Source: RYN-230 sp963713815
GTDB lineage: Bacteria; Actinomycetota; Actinomycetes; Streptosporangiales; Streptosporangiaceae
Reading direction: 5' to 3'
Assembly: GCA_963713815.1 (NCBI GenBank)
Contig: CAVQNH010000039.1
Coordinates: 1 to 64,000 of the forward strand
Length of the DNA stretch: 64,000 nt
This document shows, in pieces, positions 38,448 through 48,594 of the stretch (within the stretch, counting starts at the first letter, position 1; each line of letters begins with the position of its first letter). Made by a program: the position numbers and the translations under genes. The notes under the pieces are model-generated. The model was not told the origin of the DNA and ran no database searches. It was given only the letters and a program-made list of their open reading frames with translations.

Positions 38448-39845
38448 TCAGGAACCGTCCCGGCCGGTCCCGTCCGCGCCCGGCCCGCCTGGTTCGGCGT
38501 CGCGGCCCAGGATCACCCTGATCCGCTCGGAGCGGTCGGCGTAGCGCGCCTCAGCGCCGTGCCTCGACGGCTCATAGTAGGTGCGGCCGGCCAGCGAATC
38601 CGGCGCATACTGCTGGGTGACCACGCCCTCGGCGTAGTCGTGCGGGTACGCGTAGCCCTTCCCGTGGCCGAGCCGGGCCGCCCCCGGGTAGTGCGCGTCG
38701 CGCAGGTGCTCGGGCACCGGCCCGGCCAGCCCGGCGCGGATGTCCGCCGAGGCCGCGCCGATCGCCTTGATCACGGAGTTGGACTTCGGGGCCAGCGCCA
38801 GGTGGATGGTGGCCTGGGTCAGGTTGATCCGGGCCTCGGGCAGGCCGACGAACTCGACGGCCTGGGCCGCGGCGACCGCGATGCCGAGCGCGGACGGGTC
38901 GGCCATCCCGACGTCCTCGCTGGCGTGCACGATCAGCCGCCGGGCGATGAACCGCGGGTCCTCGCCGGCCTCGATCATGCGCGCCAGGTAGTGCACCGCG
39001 GCGTCGGCGTCGCTGCCCCGGATGCTCTTGATGAACGCGCTGATCACGTCGTAGTGCTGGTCACCGGCCCGGTCGTAACGGACCGCGGCCCGGTTGACCG
39101 CGCGCTCCAGCACGGCGATGTCGATGGTGGCGCCGCGGGGCAGCCCGAGCGCGGCCGATTCCAGGTAGGTCAGCGCCCGCCGGGCGTCCCCGCTGGCCAG
39201 CCGGACCAGGTGGTCCAGGGCCTGGTCGTCGAGGCTGACCGCGCCGCCCAGGCCTCGCTCGTCGGCCAGCGCGCGGCCGATCACCTCGCGCATGTCGTCG
39301 TCGCTGAGCGGCTCCAGGGTGAGCAGCAGGGACCGGGACAGCAGCGGCCCGACCACCGAGAACGACGGGTTCTCGGTGGTGGCCCCGATGAACGAGACCC
39401 AGCGGTTCTCCACGGCCGGCAGCAGCGCGTCCTGCTGGGCCTTGTTGAAGCGGTGCACCTCGTCGATGAACAGCACGGTCTGGGTGCCGGTCAGGCCGAG
39501 TTCGCGCCGGGCGCCGTCGATCGCCGCGCGCACGTCCTTCACGCCCGCGGTGACCGCGGACAGCTCGATGAAGCGCCGGCTGGTGACCTGGCTGATGACG
39601 TGGGCCAGGGTGGTCTTCCCGGTGCCCGGCGGGCCCCACAGCACCACGGACATGCCCGCGTCGTTCTCGGCCAGCTTGCGCAGCGGCGTTCCCTCGCCGG
39701 TCAGGTGCCGCTGGCCGACCACCTCGTCCAGGGTGCGCGGGCGCATCCGCACCGCCAGCGGCGCTGCCGCCCGCGCCGCTTCGTCCCCGGCCGCGTCGAA
39801 GAGGCTGTCCGCCTGACCGCCGTCAGCGGTGCCTGCCCTTACCAC
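38448..39845 (-). CDS. rarA: Replication-associated recombination ATPase RarA (MgsA)
   Basis: AAA+ clamp-loader-like ATPase acting at stalled forks. 465 residues: Walker A GPPGTGKTTL, Walker B VLFIDEVHRF, sensor 1 IGATTENPSF, arginine finger SRSLLLTLEPL region, then the MgsA C-terminal tetramerisation domain (VHYLARMIEAGEDPRFIARR, HGKGYAYPHDYAEGVV). Intact. The gene lies between aspS and alaS, its usual actinobacterial place. Confidence 0.95.
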   Translation of the reverse strand: MVRAGTADGGQADSLFDAAGDEAARAAAPLAVRMRPRTLDEVVGQRHLTGEGTPLRKLAENDAGMSVVLWGPPGTGKTTLAHVISQVTSRRFIELSAVTAGVKDVRAAIDGARRELGLTGTQTVLFIDEVHRFNKAQQDALLPAVENRWVSFIGATTENPSFSVVGPLLSRSLLLTLEPLSDDDMREVIGRALADERGLGGAVSLDDQALDHLVRLASGDARRALTYLESAALGLPRGATIDIAVLERAVNRAAVRYDRAGDQHYDVISAFIKSIRGSDADAAVHYLARMIEAGEDPRFIARRLIVHASEDVGMADPSALGIAVAAAQAVEFVGLPEARINLTQATIHLALAPKSNSVIKAIGAASADIRAGLAGPVPEHLRDAHYPGAARLGHGKGYAYPHDYAEGVVTQQYAPDSLAGRTYYEPSRHGAEARYADRSERIRVILGRDAEPGGPGADGTGRDGS

Positions 39846-39954
39846 ACCCTGAGACTATCCGGCGGGGCGGTATGGTCTGCGGCGGCCGCGACCCGCTGGT
39901 CCCCGGCGGCGGGCCGCCGCGGCGCGGGTGCGGAAACCGCCGCTACCGCAGCGG

Positions 39955-41748
39955 TCAGGGCCGGGCGGTCATGCTCCGCGGGTCGGGGTCCGGGGTGTCG
40001 CCGCCCGGCGGGATGACGACGTCGATGCCGGCCTCGCGCCGCTGCTCGGGCGTGATCGGCGTGGGCGCGCCGGTGAGCGGGTCGGAGCCGGATGCCGCCT
40101 TGGGGAAGGCGATCACGTCGCGGATCGTGTCGCGCCCGGCCAGCAGCATGATCAGGCGGTCCCAGCCGAACGCGATCCCGCCGTGCGGGGGCGGCCCGTA
40201 GTGCAGCGCGTCGAGCAGGAAGCCGAATTGCGACCGGGCCTCTTCCCGGGACAGCCCGATGACGTCGAAGACCTTCTGCTGCATGGCGGGCTGGTGGATA
40301 CGGATCGACCCGCCCCCGATCTCGTTGCCGTTGCAGACCAGGTCGTAGGCGTCCGCCAGGGCGCTGCCCGGCTCGTCGGCGAACTTGTCCGCCCATTCCG
40401 GCAGCGGCGCGGTGAACGGGTGGTGCACCGCGGTCCAGCCGCCCGACCCGTCCTCCTCGAACATCGGCGCGTCCACCACCCAGGTGAACGCCCAGGCGTC
40501 GGGGTCGATGAGGCCCAGCCGGTGGCCGATCTCCAGCCGGGCCGCGCCGAGCAGGGACCGGGCCTGGTTCGGCGGGCCGGCCGCGAAGAACACCGCGTCG
40601 CCGGGCCCGGCGCCCACCGCGGCGGGCAGCCCGGCCCGTTCCTCGGCGGACAGGTGCCTGGCCACGGGGCCGGAGTCGGAGACCTGCCCCGCCGGGTCGA
40701 TCAGCACGTAGGCCAGCCCCCGGGCGCCCCGGGCCCGGGCCCATTCCTGCCAGTTGTCCAGCTCCCGGCGCGACTGCGCGGCGCCGCCCGGCATCACCAC
40801 CGCGCCGACGTGCGGGGCCTGGAACACCCGGAACGAGGACTGCGCGAAATAGCCGGTCAGGTCGGCGAGCTCACAGCCGAAGCGCAGGTCCGGCTTGTCC
40901 GAGCCGAACCGGGCCATGGCGTCGGCATAGGTCATCCGCGGCACGGGCCGGGGCAGCTCGTAGCCGGCGACCTCGGCCCACAGCCGGGCGACCAGGTCCT
41001 CCGCGACCTCGACCACGTCTTCCCGGGTGATGAAGCTCATCTCGATGTCGATCTGGGTGAACTCCGGCTGCCGGTCCGCCCGGAAATCCTCGTCCCGGAA
41101 GCAGCGGGCCAGCTGCCAGTACCGCTCCATGCCGCCGACCATCAGCAGCTGCTTGAACAGCTGCGGTGACTGGGGCAGCGCGTACCAGTGACCGGGCTTC
41201 AGCCGCACCGGGACCAGGAAGTCCCGCGCGCCCTCGGGGGTGGACCTGGTCAGGTCGGGCGTCTCCACATACACGAAGCGGTGGCCGCGCAGCACGTCGG
41301 TGACCAGGTAGGTGGCTTCCGAGCGGACCCTCAGCGCGGCGGCGGTCTCGGCGCGCCTCATGTCCAGGTAGCGGTACCGGAGCCGGGTCTCCTCGTTCAG
41401 CTCCCCCGCGCCGTCGATCGGGAACGGCAGCGGGTCCGCCTCGCCGAGGATCTCCAGATCGTCCGCGGCCACCTCGATCCCGCCGGTGGGCAGCTCAGGG
41501 TTCTCGTTGCCGGACGGCCTGCGCCGGACCTGGCCGGTGACCTGGATGCAGAACTCGGCCCGCAGCGCGTGCGCGGGCCCGTCCTCGCCTTCACCCCGGA
41601 ACACGACCTGGACGATGCCGCTGGCGTCGCGCAGGTCGATGAAGGTGACCCCGCCGTGGTCCCGGCGGCGGGCCACCCAGCCTGCCAGCGTCACCGTCTG
41701 GCCGTCCTGCTCCGCGCGGAGCGTGCCCGCCTCGTGGGTTCGGATCAT
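39955..41748 (-). CDS. aspS: Aspartyl-tRNA synthetase, bacterial type
   Basis: 597 residues. N-terminal OB-fold anticodon domain (LAGWVARRRDHGGVTFIDLRD), class II motif 2 CFRDEDFRADRQPEFTQID, the bacterial GAD insertion domain (about 290-420) and motif 3 GGIAFGWDRLIMLLAG. Intact, normal length. It may be non-discriminating (also charging tRNA-Asn) if the organism lacks asnS; that cannot be judged from this window. Confidence 0.96.
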   Translation of the reverse strand: MIRTHEAGTLRAEQDGQTVTLAGWVARRRDHGGVTFIDLRDASGIVQVVFRGEGEDGPAHALRAEFCIQVTGQVRRRPSGNENPELPTGGIEVAADDLEILGEADPLPFPIDGAGELNEETRLRYRYLDMRRAETAAALRVRSEATYLVTDVLRGHRFVYVETPDLTRSTPEGARDFLVPVRLKPGHWYALPQSPQLFKQLLMVGGMERYWQLARCFRDEDFRADRQPEFTQIDIEMSFITREDVVEVAEDLVARLWAEVAGYELPRPVPRMTYADAMARFGSDKPDLRFGCELADLTGYFAQSSFRVFQAPHVGAVVMPGGAAQSRRELDNWQEWARARGARGLAYVLIDPAGQVSDSGPVARHLSAEERAGLPAAVGAGPGDAVFFAAGPPNQARSLLGAARLEIGHRLGLIDPDAWAFTWVVDAPMFEEDGSGGWTAVHHPFTAPLPEWADKFADEPGSALADAYDLVCNGNEIGGGSIRIHQPAMQQKVFDVIGLSREEARSQFGFLLDALHYGPPPHGGIAFGWDRLIMLLAGRDTIRDVIAFPKAASGSDPLTGAPTPITPEQRREAGIDVVIPPGGDTPDPDPRSMTARP

Positions 41749-41791
41749 TTCCTGCTCAGCCTCTCCATTACCGCATTGACCGCCCGTTGAA

Positions 41792-42487
41792 TTACAGCCC
41801 CGTGGATCGTGCCGGCCGGCCCGGCCCGGTGCCCCGCTCCAGGCCAGCCAGGAACTGATTGCTGGCCCGCTCCACGCCGATGGTCGTCTGCGGCCCGTGA
41901 CCGGGCAGCACCCGCGTCTCGTCCGGCAGCGTCAGGCAGACCCGGGCCAGGCTGTCCATCATGGCGGCCGTGTCGCCACCGGGCAGGTCGGTCCGCCCGA
42001 TCGACCCGGCGAACAGCAGGTCGCCGGAGAACATGACGGCCGGGTCGGAGCGGAATACCACGGACCCCGGGGTGTGCCCGGGCGCGTGGTTCACCGTGAC
42101 CTCCAGGCCGGCCAGGTTCAGCACCGCACCGTCGGTGAGTTCCCTGACGTCGTCGGGCTCGGTGAACTCCAGCCCCCCGAACAGCTGCTGGCCCACCCCC
42201 AGCGGCAGGCCGCGGGCCGGATCAGAGAGCAGCGCGCGGTCGCCCGGGTGGATGTACGCCGGGATGCCCCGCGCGCCGCAGACCGGCGCCACCGACCAGA
42301 CGTGGTCGATGTGGCCGTGAGTCAGCAGCACGGCCACCGGCTTGAGCCGGTGCTCGGCGATGATCTCCGCGATGCCGCTCTCCGCGCCTTCCCCGGGGTC
42401 GATGATCACGCACTCAGCGCCCGGTTCCGTGGCCGCCAGATAGCAATTGGCGGCGAAGGAGCCAGCCGGAAATCCGGCAATCAGCAC
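41792..42487 (-). CDS. Metallo-beta-lactamase fold hydrolase (glyoxalase II-like)
   Basis: 231 residues. Zinc-binding THGHIDHVWSV, HAPGHTPGS, FSGDLLFAGSIGR and PGHGPQT motifs are complete, indicating a dinuclear metallohydrolase of the hydroxyacylglutathione-hydrolase-like group. Actinomycetes lack glutathione, so the substrate is more likely another thioester or thiol conjugate. The gene is regularly found beside relA and the cyclophilin gene. Divergent from the cyclophilin gene. Confidence 0.9.
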   Translation of the reverse strand: MLIAGFPAGSFAANCYLAATEPGAECVIIDPGEGAESGIAEIIAEHRLKPVAVLLTHGHIDHVWSVAPVCGARGIPAYIHPGDRALLSDPARGLPLGVGQQLFGGLEFTEPDDVRELTDGAVLNLAGLEVTVNHAPGHTPGSVVFRSDPAVMFSGDLLFAGSIGRTDLPGGDTAAMMDSLARVCLTLPDETRVLPGHGPQTTIGVERASNQFLAGLERGTGPGRPARSTGL

Positions 42488-42676
42488 GGGGCGGCCTCCT
42501 TGCGGTGTTCGGGGCAGACGGTGGGACTCACGGTCAACTTCCGCCGCTACAGGCTACCGATCCACTCAGCCCAGCCGCGAACCGATAACAGCGACGTCAC
42601 GACCTCGCGGGTGCCGGTACCATTCGCGAAGTTTCGCTGGTAAGCAGGCAACAGGCAGCCAGGAGGAAACGGATCC

Positions 42677-43448
42677 GTGACGGGTAAGAAGGAGCGGCAG
42701 CGCAAGCTGGCCCGCGAGCGCATGCTGCGCCAGCAGCAGCGGCGCTCGCGGCGCGCCGACCACGCACGCAGGATCACGATAGTGGCCGTGATCTGCGTCG
42801 TCGTCGTCGGGCTGGGCGTAGGGGGCTTTTTCGCGTTCGCCGGCTCGGGCGGCAGCAAGGCCGCGGCGGTGTCCTCGACGTCGTCGGTGACCACATGCAA
42901 CTACACGGCCAGCGGGACCGCGGCCCGCAATGTGGGCCTGCCGCCGGCGAAGGCCGAACGGCAAAACGGTCTACCAGGCCACCATCCACACCAACCGCGG
43001 CGACGTGGTCATCAACCTGCTGAATAGCAAGGCCACCTGCACGGTCAACTCCTTCGTGTACCTGGCGGCCAAGAAGTACTTCAATAACACCCGCTGCCAC
43101 CGCCTGACCACGGTCGACCCGTTCGTGCTGCAGTGCGGGGACCCGACCGGCACCGGCAGCGGCGGGCCCGGCTACAAGTTCAATAACGAGAACCTGGCGG
43201 GCGCCAAGTACACCGAGGGAACCGTCGCGATGGCGAACAGCGGGGCCAACACCAACGGCAGCCAGTTCTTCATCGTGTACAAGAACTCGACGCTGGCGCC
43301 CAGCTACACGCCGTTCGGCGAGGTCGTCAAAGGACTCGGGATCATCCAGAATGTGGCCAAGGCGGGTAGTGACAACGCCAATGGGTCGGGGGATGGACAC
43401 CCGAAGGAGAAAGTCGTTATAGAAAGCGTCACCATCAAGAAGACCTGA
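42677..43448 (+). pseudogene. Membrane-anchored cyclophilin-type peptidyl-prolyl isomerase, one frameshift
   Basis: The GTG at 42677 follows AGGAGG. The protein has a basic N-terminus (KKERQRKLARERMLRQQQRR), one membrane helix (about 35-57) and an extracytoplasmic cyclophilin domain with QATIHTNRGDVVINLL, RCHRLTTVDPFVLQCGDP, GPGYKFNNENL, MANSGANTNGSQFFIVY and FGEVVKG. The frame changes at about 42953 (GLPPAK|PNGKTVY); removing one G gives 256 residues. Catalytic residues are all there. Expected to assist folding outside the membrane. As in other actinomycetes it is near relA. Confidence 0.85.
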
Positions 43449-43493
43449 TCCTGGCGAGGACGCCAGAGGCCAGGGCTGAGCAGGAGGTTAGCG

Positions 43494-44732
43494 GTGAGCA
43501 CCGCCAACGATCCGTGGGGCAGGGTAGCTGACGACGGCACGGTTTACGTGCGTGCCGACGGGGGCGAGCGGGTGGTTGGCTCATGGCAGGCGGGCAGCCC
43601 GGACGAGGCGCTCGCCTTCTACCGCCGCAAGTACGACGGCCTGGAAACCGAGGTCACGCTGCTCGAGCAGCGCATCACCACCACCGACCTGTCCCCCGGC
43701 AGCGCCCGGGCGACCATCGACCGGCTGCTGGAGGCGGTCGCGACGGCGAATGCGGTCGGTGACCTCGACTCGCTGCACGCCAGGCTCGAGGCGCTGACCA
43801 GCCAGGTGGACAGCCGCCGCGAGGAGGTCAGGGCGGCCCGCGAGCAGGCCAGGGTCGAGGCCAGGTCACACAAGGAGCGCATCGTCGAGGAGGCCGAGCA
43901 GATCGCGGCGGAGGCCACCCACTGGAAGATCAGCGGGGAGCGGATGCGGCAGCTGCTCGAGGAGTGGAAGACCGCCCCGCGAGCCGACCGGGCGGTGGAG
44001 ACCGCGCTGTGGAAGCGGCTGTCCGCGGCCCGCAACGCGTTCGCCAAGCGGCGCAAGGCCTACTTCGCCGGGCTGGAAGACGAGCGTGAGGAAGCCAAGT
44101 CGCGCAAGGAGAAGCTGGTCGTCGAGGCCGAAGCGCTGGCCGCGTCCACCGACTGGGGGCCGACCGCGGCGGCCTACCGCGACCTGATGCGGTCCTGGAA
44201 GGCGGCGGGCCGGGCGGGGCGCAGCGAGGAGGAAGAGCTGTGGGGCCGGTTCAAGGCCGCCCAGGACCAGTTCTTCGCCGCGCGGTCCAACGTGTTCTCG
44301 GCCAAGGAAAACGAGCTGCGCGAGCACGCCGCGGTGAAGTCGGCGCTGCTGGAGGAGGCCGGCCAGCTGGTGCCGGTGACCGACGTGCGGGCCGCCCGGT
44401 CGGCGCTGCGCTCCATCCAGGAACGCTGGGAGCAGGCCGGGTCGGTGCCCCGTGAGGCACACGACCGCCTGGAGCAGGGGCTGCGCCGGATCGAGGACGC
44501 GGTCCGCAAGGCCGAGGACAACCAGTGGCGCCGCTCCAACCCCGAGGCGCTGGCCCGGGCCCAGGGCACGGTCGAGCAGATCCGCGCCACCATCGCCAAC
44601 CTGGAGCAGCAGCTGGCCAAGGCGCAGCAGCGCGGCGACGCCCGCGCCGTCACCCAGGCCGAGGAAGCCATCGCGGCCCGCCGCTCCTGGCTGGAAGAAG
44701 CCGAGCGCACCCTGGCGGAGCTGTCGGGTTAA
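43494..44732 (+). CDS. DUF349 domain protein, coiled-coil rich
   Basis: 412 residues, mostly charged helices. An N-terminal domain (WGRVADDGTVYVRADGGERV) is followed by three DUF349 repeats (LLEEWKTAPRADRAVETALW, LMRSWKAAGRAGRSEEEELW, SIQERWEQAGSVPREAHD) and a C-terminal coiled coil. Intracellular; function unknown, though a regularly conserved neighbour of relA in actinomycetes. Its stop overlaps the convergent dedA stop by two bases (TTAA). Confidence 0.9.
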   Translation: MSTANDPWGRVADDGTVYVRADGGERVVGSWQAGSPDEALAFYRRKYDGLETEVTLLEQRITTTDLSPGSARATIDRLLEAVATANAVGDLDSLHARLEALTSQVDSRREEVRAAREQARVEARSHKERIVEEAEQIAAEATHWKISGERMRQLLEEWKTAPRADRAVETALWKRLSAARNAFAKRRKAYFAGLEDEREEAKSRKEKLVVEAEALAASTDWGPTAAAYRDLMRSWKAAGRAGRSEEEELWGRFKAAQDQFFAARSNVFSAKENELREHAAVKSALLEEAGQLVPVTDVRAARSALRSIQERWEQAGSVPREAHDRLEQGLRRIEDAVRKAEDNQWRRSNPEALARAQGTVEQIRATIANLEQQLAKAQQRGDARAVTQAEEAIAARRSWLEEAERTLAELSG

Positions 44733-45382
44733 CGCTGCTGGCCCGGGGGGACGCCATCGTGGCGGGCCCGGCGCCGGCGCAGCAGGTGCCGGGCGACGAG
44801 GGCCAGGACGAACACGCCCAGCAGGATGAGCGCGTACAGCGAATAGCGCGTCACCTGCTGGTAGATGACGGTGATGTGGTTCCCGGCCAGGTAGCCGACG
44901 CTGACCCACACGCCCACCCACAAGGCTGCCCCCAGCGCGTTGAACGCGAAGAACCGCCGCCATGCCATCCCGGCGATGCCGGCCACGATGCCGTTAGCCT
45001 GGCGCAGTCCCTCGATGAACCGCGCGACCACAATGATCTTGCCGCCGTGCCTCTCGAAGAAGTCCTGCGCCTTGTCCAGTCGCTCCCTGGTCAGGAACAC
45101 GTACTTGCCCACCCGCAACGCCAGCGCCCGGCCACCGAAGTGCCCGATGGCGAAGCCGATGTTGTCCCCCGCGATCGCGGCCAGGAAGCCCACGACCGCG
45201 ACGAGCACGATGTTCAGCCGGCCGGTCCCCGCGTACAGCGCCGCTGCGATCAGGATGGTTTCGCCGGGCACCGGGATGCCGAAGTCCTCCACCGCGACCA
45301 GGACGCCGACCGCCCAGTAGCCGTAGTGATTCAGGTAAGGGCTCACCACGTGCAGGAATCCAGGCAGCGGCGCCCCGTTCAT
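44729..45382 (-). CDS. DedA family membrane protein
   Basis: 217 residues with about five hydrophobic segments. DedA hallmarks: an acidic re-entrant region DFGIPVPGETILIAAALYAG, AIAGDNIGFAIGHFGGR, FFERHGGKIIVVARFIEGLRQ and ALGAALWVGVWVSVGYLAG. The family includes undecaprenyl-phosphate and phospholipid flippases, so a lipid-carrier recycling role is likely but not proven. Between relA and the convergent DUF349 gene. Confidence 0.9.
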   Translation of the reverse strand: MNGAPLPGFLHVVSPYLNHYGYWAVGVLVAVEDFGIPVPGETILIAAALYAGTGRLNIVLVAVVGFLAAIAGDNIGFAIGHFGGRALALRVGKYVFLTRERLDKAQDFFERHGGKIIVVARFIEGLRQANGIVAGIAGMAWRRFFAFNALGAALWVGVWVSVGYLAGNHITVIYQQVTRYSLYALILLGVFVLALVARHLLRRRRARHDGVPPGQQR

Positions 45383-45400
45383 CGGCCGGCTCCGAAGCGC

Positions 45401-47971
45401 CTAGCTCGTGATGCGGTAGACGTCGTAGACGCCGTCGATGGCGCGGACCGCGCGGAGCACGTGACCCAGGTGCTTGGGGTCGCCCATCTCGAACGTGAAC
45501 CGGCTGACCGCGACCCGGTCCCGGGTCGTGGTGACCGAGGCGGACAGGATGTTCACGTGCTGGTCGGAGATGGTCCGGGTCACGTCGGAGAGCAGGCCGG
45601 TCCGGTCCAGCGCTTCCACCTGGATGGCCACCAGGAACAGCGAGTCCTCCGTGGGCGACCAGCGCACCGCGACCAGCCGCTCGGGCTGGGAGTCGAGCAG
45701 GTGGCGCAGGTTCAGGCAGTCGGCCCGGTGCACCGAGACCCCGTGACCCCGGGTGATGAAGCCGGTTATCTCGTCTCCGGGCACCGGGGTGCAGCACTTG
45801 GACAGCCGCGCCCACACGTCGGCGGCGCCCTCGACCACGACGCCTGAATCACCGATCGGCCGGGGCCGGGCGACCCGGGTCGGCAGCGTGGCCTCGGCCA
45901 GGTCCTCCTGGGCTCCCGCCATCCCGCCGGCCGACTGAACGAGCTTGGACGCCACCGACTGCGCGCTGACGTGGCCCTCGCCCACCGCCGCGTACAGCGC
46001 GGACAGGTCCGGGTAGTGCAGCTCGGTGGCGATGGCCACCAGCGCGTCCCCGGTGGCCATGCGCTGCAGCGGAAGCCCGTGCTTGCGCATGGCCCGGGCG
46101 ATGGCGGTCTTGCCGGTCTCGGTCGCCGCTTCCCGGCGTTCCTTGGAGAACCAGTGCCGGATCTTGTTGCGGGCCCGGGCGCTCTTGACGAACTGCAGCC
46201 AGTCGCGGCTCGGCCCGGCGTCCTGGGCCTTGGAGGTGAAGATCTCGACGGTGTCGCCGTTGTCCAGGGCGCTCTCCAGCGCCACCAGGCGGCCGTTGAC
46301 CCGGGCCCCGATGGTGCGGTGCCCTACCTCGGTGTGGATGGCGTAGGCGAAGTCCACCGGCGTGGCCCCTTGCGGCAGCGCGATGACCTCGCCCCGCGGG
46401 GTGAACACGTAGACCTCGGCGGCCCCGAGATCGAAGCGGAGCGACTCCAGGAACTCGGCCGGGTCGGCCGTCTCGCGCTGCCAGTCCACGAGCTGGCGCA
46501 GCCAGGCCATGTCGCTGCTGCCGTCCCGGCCCACGCGGCTGCCGCCGCCGGCCACTTCCTCCTTGTACTTCCAGTGCGCGGCCACGCCGTACTCCGCGCG
46601 CCGGTGCATGCCCCAGGTCCTGATCTGCAGCTCGACCGGCTTGCCGCCGGGCCCGATCACGGTGGTGTGCAGCGACTGGTACATGTTGAACTTCGGCATC
46701 GCGATGTAGTCCTTGAACCGCCCGGGAACGGGGTTCCACCGGGCGTGGACCGTGCCGAGCGCGGCGTAGCAGTCGCGGACGGAGTCCACCAGGACACGGA
46801 TGCCGACCAGGTCGTAGATGTCGTCGAAGCCCACGTCGCGGGCGATCATCTTCTGGTAGACGGAGTAGTAGTGCTTGGGGCGGCCGGTGACCCGCGCCTT
46901 GACCTTGGCGTCGCGCAGGTCGGTCGAGACGTCCACGATGACTTCCTCGAGGAAGACGTCGCGGCCCGGGGCGCGCTCGGAGACCAGCCGGGCGATCTCG
47001 TTGTACCGCTTGGGGTACAGCGTCGCGAAGGCCAGGTCCTCGAGTTCCCACTTGATGGTGTTCATGCCGAGCCGGTGGGCCAGCGGCGCGAAGATCTCCA
47101 GCACCTCACGCGACTTGCGTTCCTGCTTCTCCCGCGGCAGGTAGCGCAGCGTGCGCATGTTGTGCAGCCGGTCGGCGAGCTTGATGACCAGGACCCGGAT
47201 GTCCCGGGACATGGCCACGACCATCTTGCGCACGGTCTCGGCCTCGGCGACCTCGCCGTACTTGACCTTGTCCAGCTTGGTCACCCCGTCCACCAGGGCG
47301 GCGATCTCGTCACCGAAGTCGGCCCGCAGCTGGTCGAGGGCGTAGTCGGTGTCCTCCACCGTGTCGTGCAGCAGGGCCGCGCACAGCGTCTCGCTGTTCA
47401 TGCCCAGCTCGGCCAGGATCGTGGCCACGGCGAGCGGGTGGGTGATGTAGGGGTCGCCGCTCTTGCGCTTCTGCCCGGCGTGCCAGTGCGCGGCCACGTC
47501 GTAGGCGTGCTCGATGAGCCGGACGTCGGCCTTGGGGTGGGTGGCGCGGACCGTCTTGATCATCGGCTCGAGGACGGGATTGATCCCGCCGCCGCGGGTC
47601 GCGCCGAGCCGGGCCAGCCGCCGCGCGGCCCGTCCGGACCCCGTGCGCCCGCTGCCCGCGCCGCGGGTGGCGGCCGGGCTGCGCCCGTTGACCGACCCCG
47701 AGCCCGGGCGTGCCGCCGCGGTCCCGTTGGCCTGCGGGGTTTCCGCCTGAGCGTCGCCGGCCGGGCCGTCGCCGGCCGGGCCGGGCTGAGCCTGCCCACG
47801 CTGAGTCCGGCCACGCCGGGACTGGGCAGGCTGAGCCGGGCCGGGCTCAGTCAGGTCCGGGCTGACCTGGGCAGGACGGCGATTCCACTCCGTCCTCCTC
47901 GGCCCGGGCGGGCTGGTCAGGGAGGGCAGGAGTGGCCCCGGCCTCGGCACTGCCGGTCGTTGCCACGTCAC
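45401..47971 (-). CDS. relA: Bifunctional (p)ppGpp synthetase/hydrolase RelA/SpoT
   Basis: Sets the alarmone level in the stringent response. 856 residues: HD hydrolase domain (about 150-300; HAYDVAAHW, LLHDTVEDTDY intact), synthetase domain (about 365-480; GRPKHYYSVYQKM, DLVGIRVLV), TGS (VYVFTPRGEVIALPQGATPV), a zinc-finger/helical part with SKCCTPVPGDEI, and a C-terminal ACT domain. Both catalytic sites look functional. The first ~130 residues are Pro/Ala/Gly-rich and unconserved, so the real start may lie downstream of the GTG at 47971. Confidence 0.96.
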   Translation of the reverse strand: MTWQRPAVPRPGPLLPSLTSPPGPRRTEWNRRPAQVSPDLTEPGPAQPAQSRRGRTQRGQAQPGPAGDGPAGDAQAETPQANGTAAARPGSGSVNGRSPAATRGAGSGRTGSGRAARRLARLGATRGGGINPVLEPMIKTVRATHPKADVRLIEHAYDVAAHWHAGQKRKSGDPYITHPLAVATILAELGMNSETLCAALLHDTVEDTDYALDQLRADFGDEIAALVDGVTKLDKVKYGEVAEAETVRKMVVAMSRDIRVLVIKLADRLHNMRTLRYLPREKQERKSREVLEIFAPLAHRLGMNTIKWELEDLAFATLYPKRYNEIARLVSERAPGRDVFLEEVIVDVSTDLRDAKVKARVTGRPKHYYSVYQKMIARDVGFDDIYDLVGIRVLVDSVRDCYAALGTVHARWNPVPGRFKDYIAMPKFNMYQSLHTTVIGPGGKPVELQIRTWGMHRRAEYGVAAHWKYKEEVAGGGSRVGRDGSSDMAWLRQLVDWQRETADPAEFLESLRFDLGAAEVYVFTPRGEVIALPQGATPVDFAYAIHTEVGHRTIGARVNGRLVALESALDNGDTVEIFTSKAQDAGPSRDWLQFVKSARARNKIRHWFSKERREAATETGKTAIARAMRKHGLPLQRMATGDALVAIATELHYPDLSALYAAVGEGHVSAQSVASKLVQSAGGMAGAQEDLAEATLPTRVARPRPIGDSGVVVEGAADVWARLSKCCTPVPGDEITGFITRGHGVSVHRADCLNLRHLLDSQPERLVAVRWSPTEDSLFLVAIQVEALDRTGLLSDVTRTISDQHVNILSASVTTTRDRVAVSRFTFEMGDPKHLGHVLRAVRAIDGVYDVYRITS

Positions 47972-48051
47972 CGGCCACAGGCTCTCCTCACGTCCGCCAA
48001 GTCTCTATTCTATCGGCGGAAGATCCGGAAAGTGCCGAGGTCAGCGCTTCG

Positions 48052-48594
48052 TCACACAACCAGCAGTGAGCGGATGGGGACATCGGGCAGCCGGGGCCGC
48101 CCGTGCAGGAAGCTCAGTTCCAGGATGACCGCGATCCCGGTGACCTCGGCGCCCGCCTTGCGGACCAGTTCGGCGGTGGCCGCGCCGGTGCCCCCGGTGG
48201 CCAGCACGTCGTCCACGATGAGTACCCGCTCCCCCGGCGCGAACGCGTCCTGGTGCACCTCGATGGTGGCGCTGCCGTACTCCAGGTCGTAGCTCTGGGC
48301 GTAGGTGGGCCCGGGCAGCTTGCCCTGCTTGCGGACCGGCACGAACCCGGCGCCCAGCTGGATCGCGACGGGCGCGGCCAGGATGAATCCGCGGGCCTCG
48401 ATCCCGGCTACCTTGTCCACCCCATCGTGACCGCTGGCCAGCGCGGATACCACCGCGGCGAGCGCGGGGCCGTCAGCAAGCAGCGGCGTGATGTCCTTGA
48501 ACATCACGCCGGGCTGCGGGTAGTCGGGGATGTCCCGTACCCGGGCCTTGATCAGCTCGGCGATCTCCGCGCCGCCCTGGCCGGCCGCTGTCAA
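48052..48594 (-). CDS. apt: Adenine phosphoribosyltransferase
   Basis: Salvages adenine to AMP using PRPP. 180 residues: IPDYPQPGVMFKDITPLL, GIEARGFI, FVPVRKQGKLPGPT and the PRPP loop VLIVDDVLATGGT. The frame begins at a TTG overlapping the secF stop (TTGA); a few residues later there is no better start, so TTG is tentative. Standard secF-apt-relA order. Confidence 0.94.
   Translation of the reverse strand: MTAAGQGGAEIAELIKARVRDIPDYPQPGVMFKDITPLLADGPALAAVVSALASGHDGVDKVAGIEARGFILAAPVAIQLGAGFVPVRKQGKLPGPTYAQSYDLEYGSATIEVHQDAFAPGERVLIVDDVLATGGTGAATAELVRKAGAEVTGIAVILELSFLHGRPRLPDVPIRSLLVV

Noticed and set aside
42677..43448. Programmed frameshift as the explanation of the cyclophilin and secD breaks
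   Set aside because: No slippery heptamer followed by a pseudoknot, or RF2-like stop context, is seen at the sites, and the same type of break occurs in unrelated genes.
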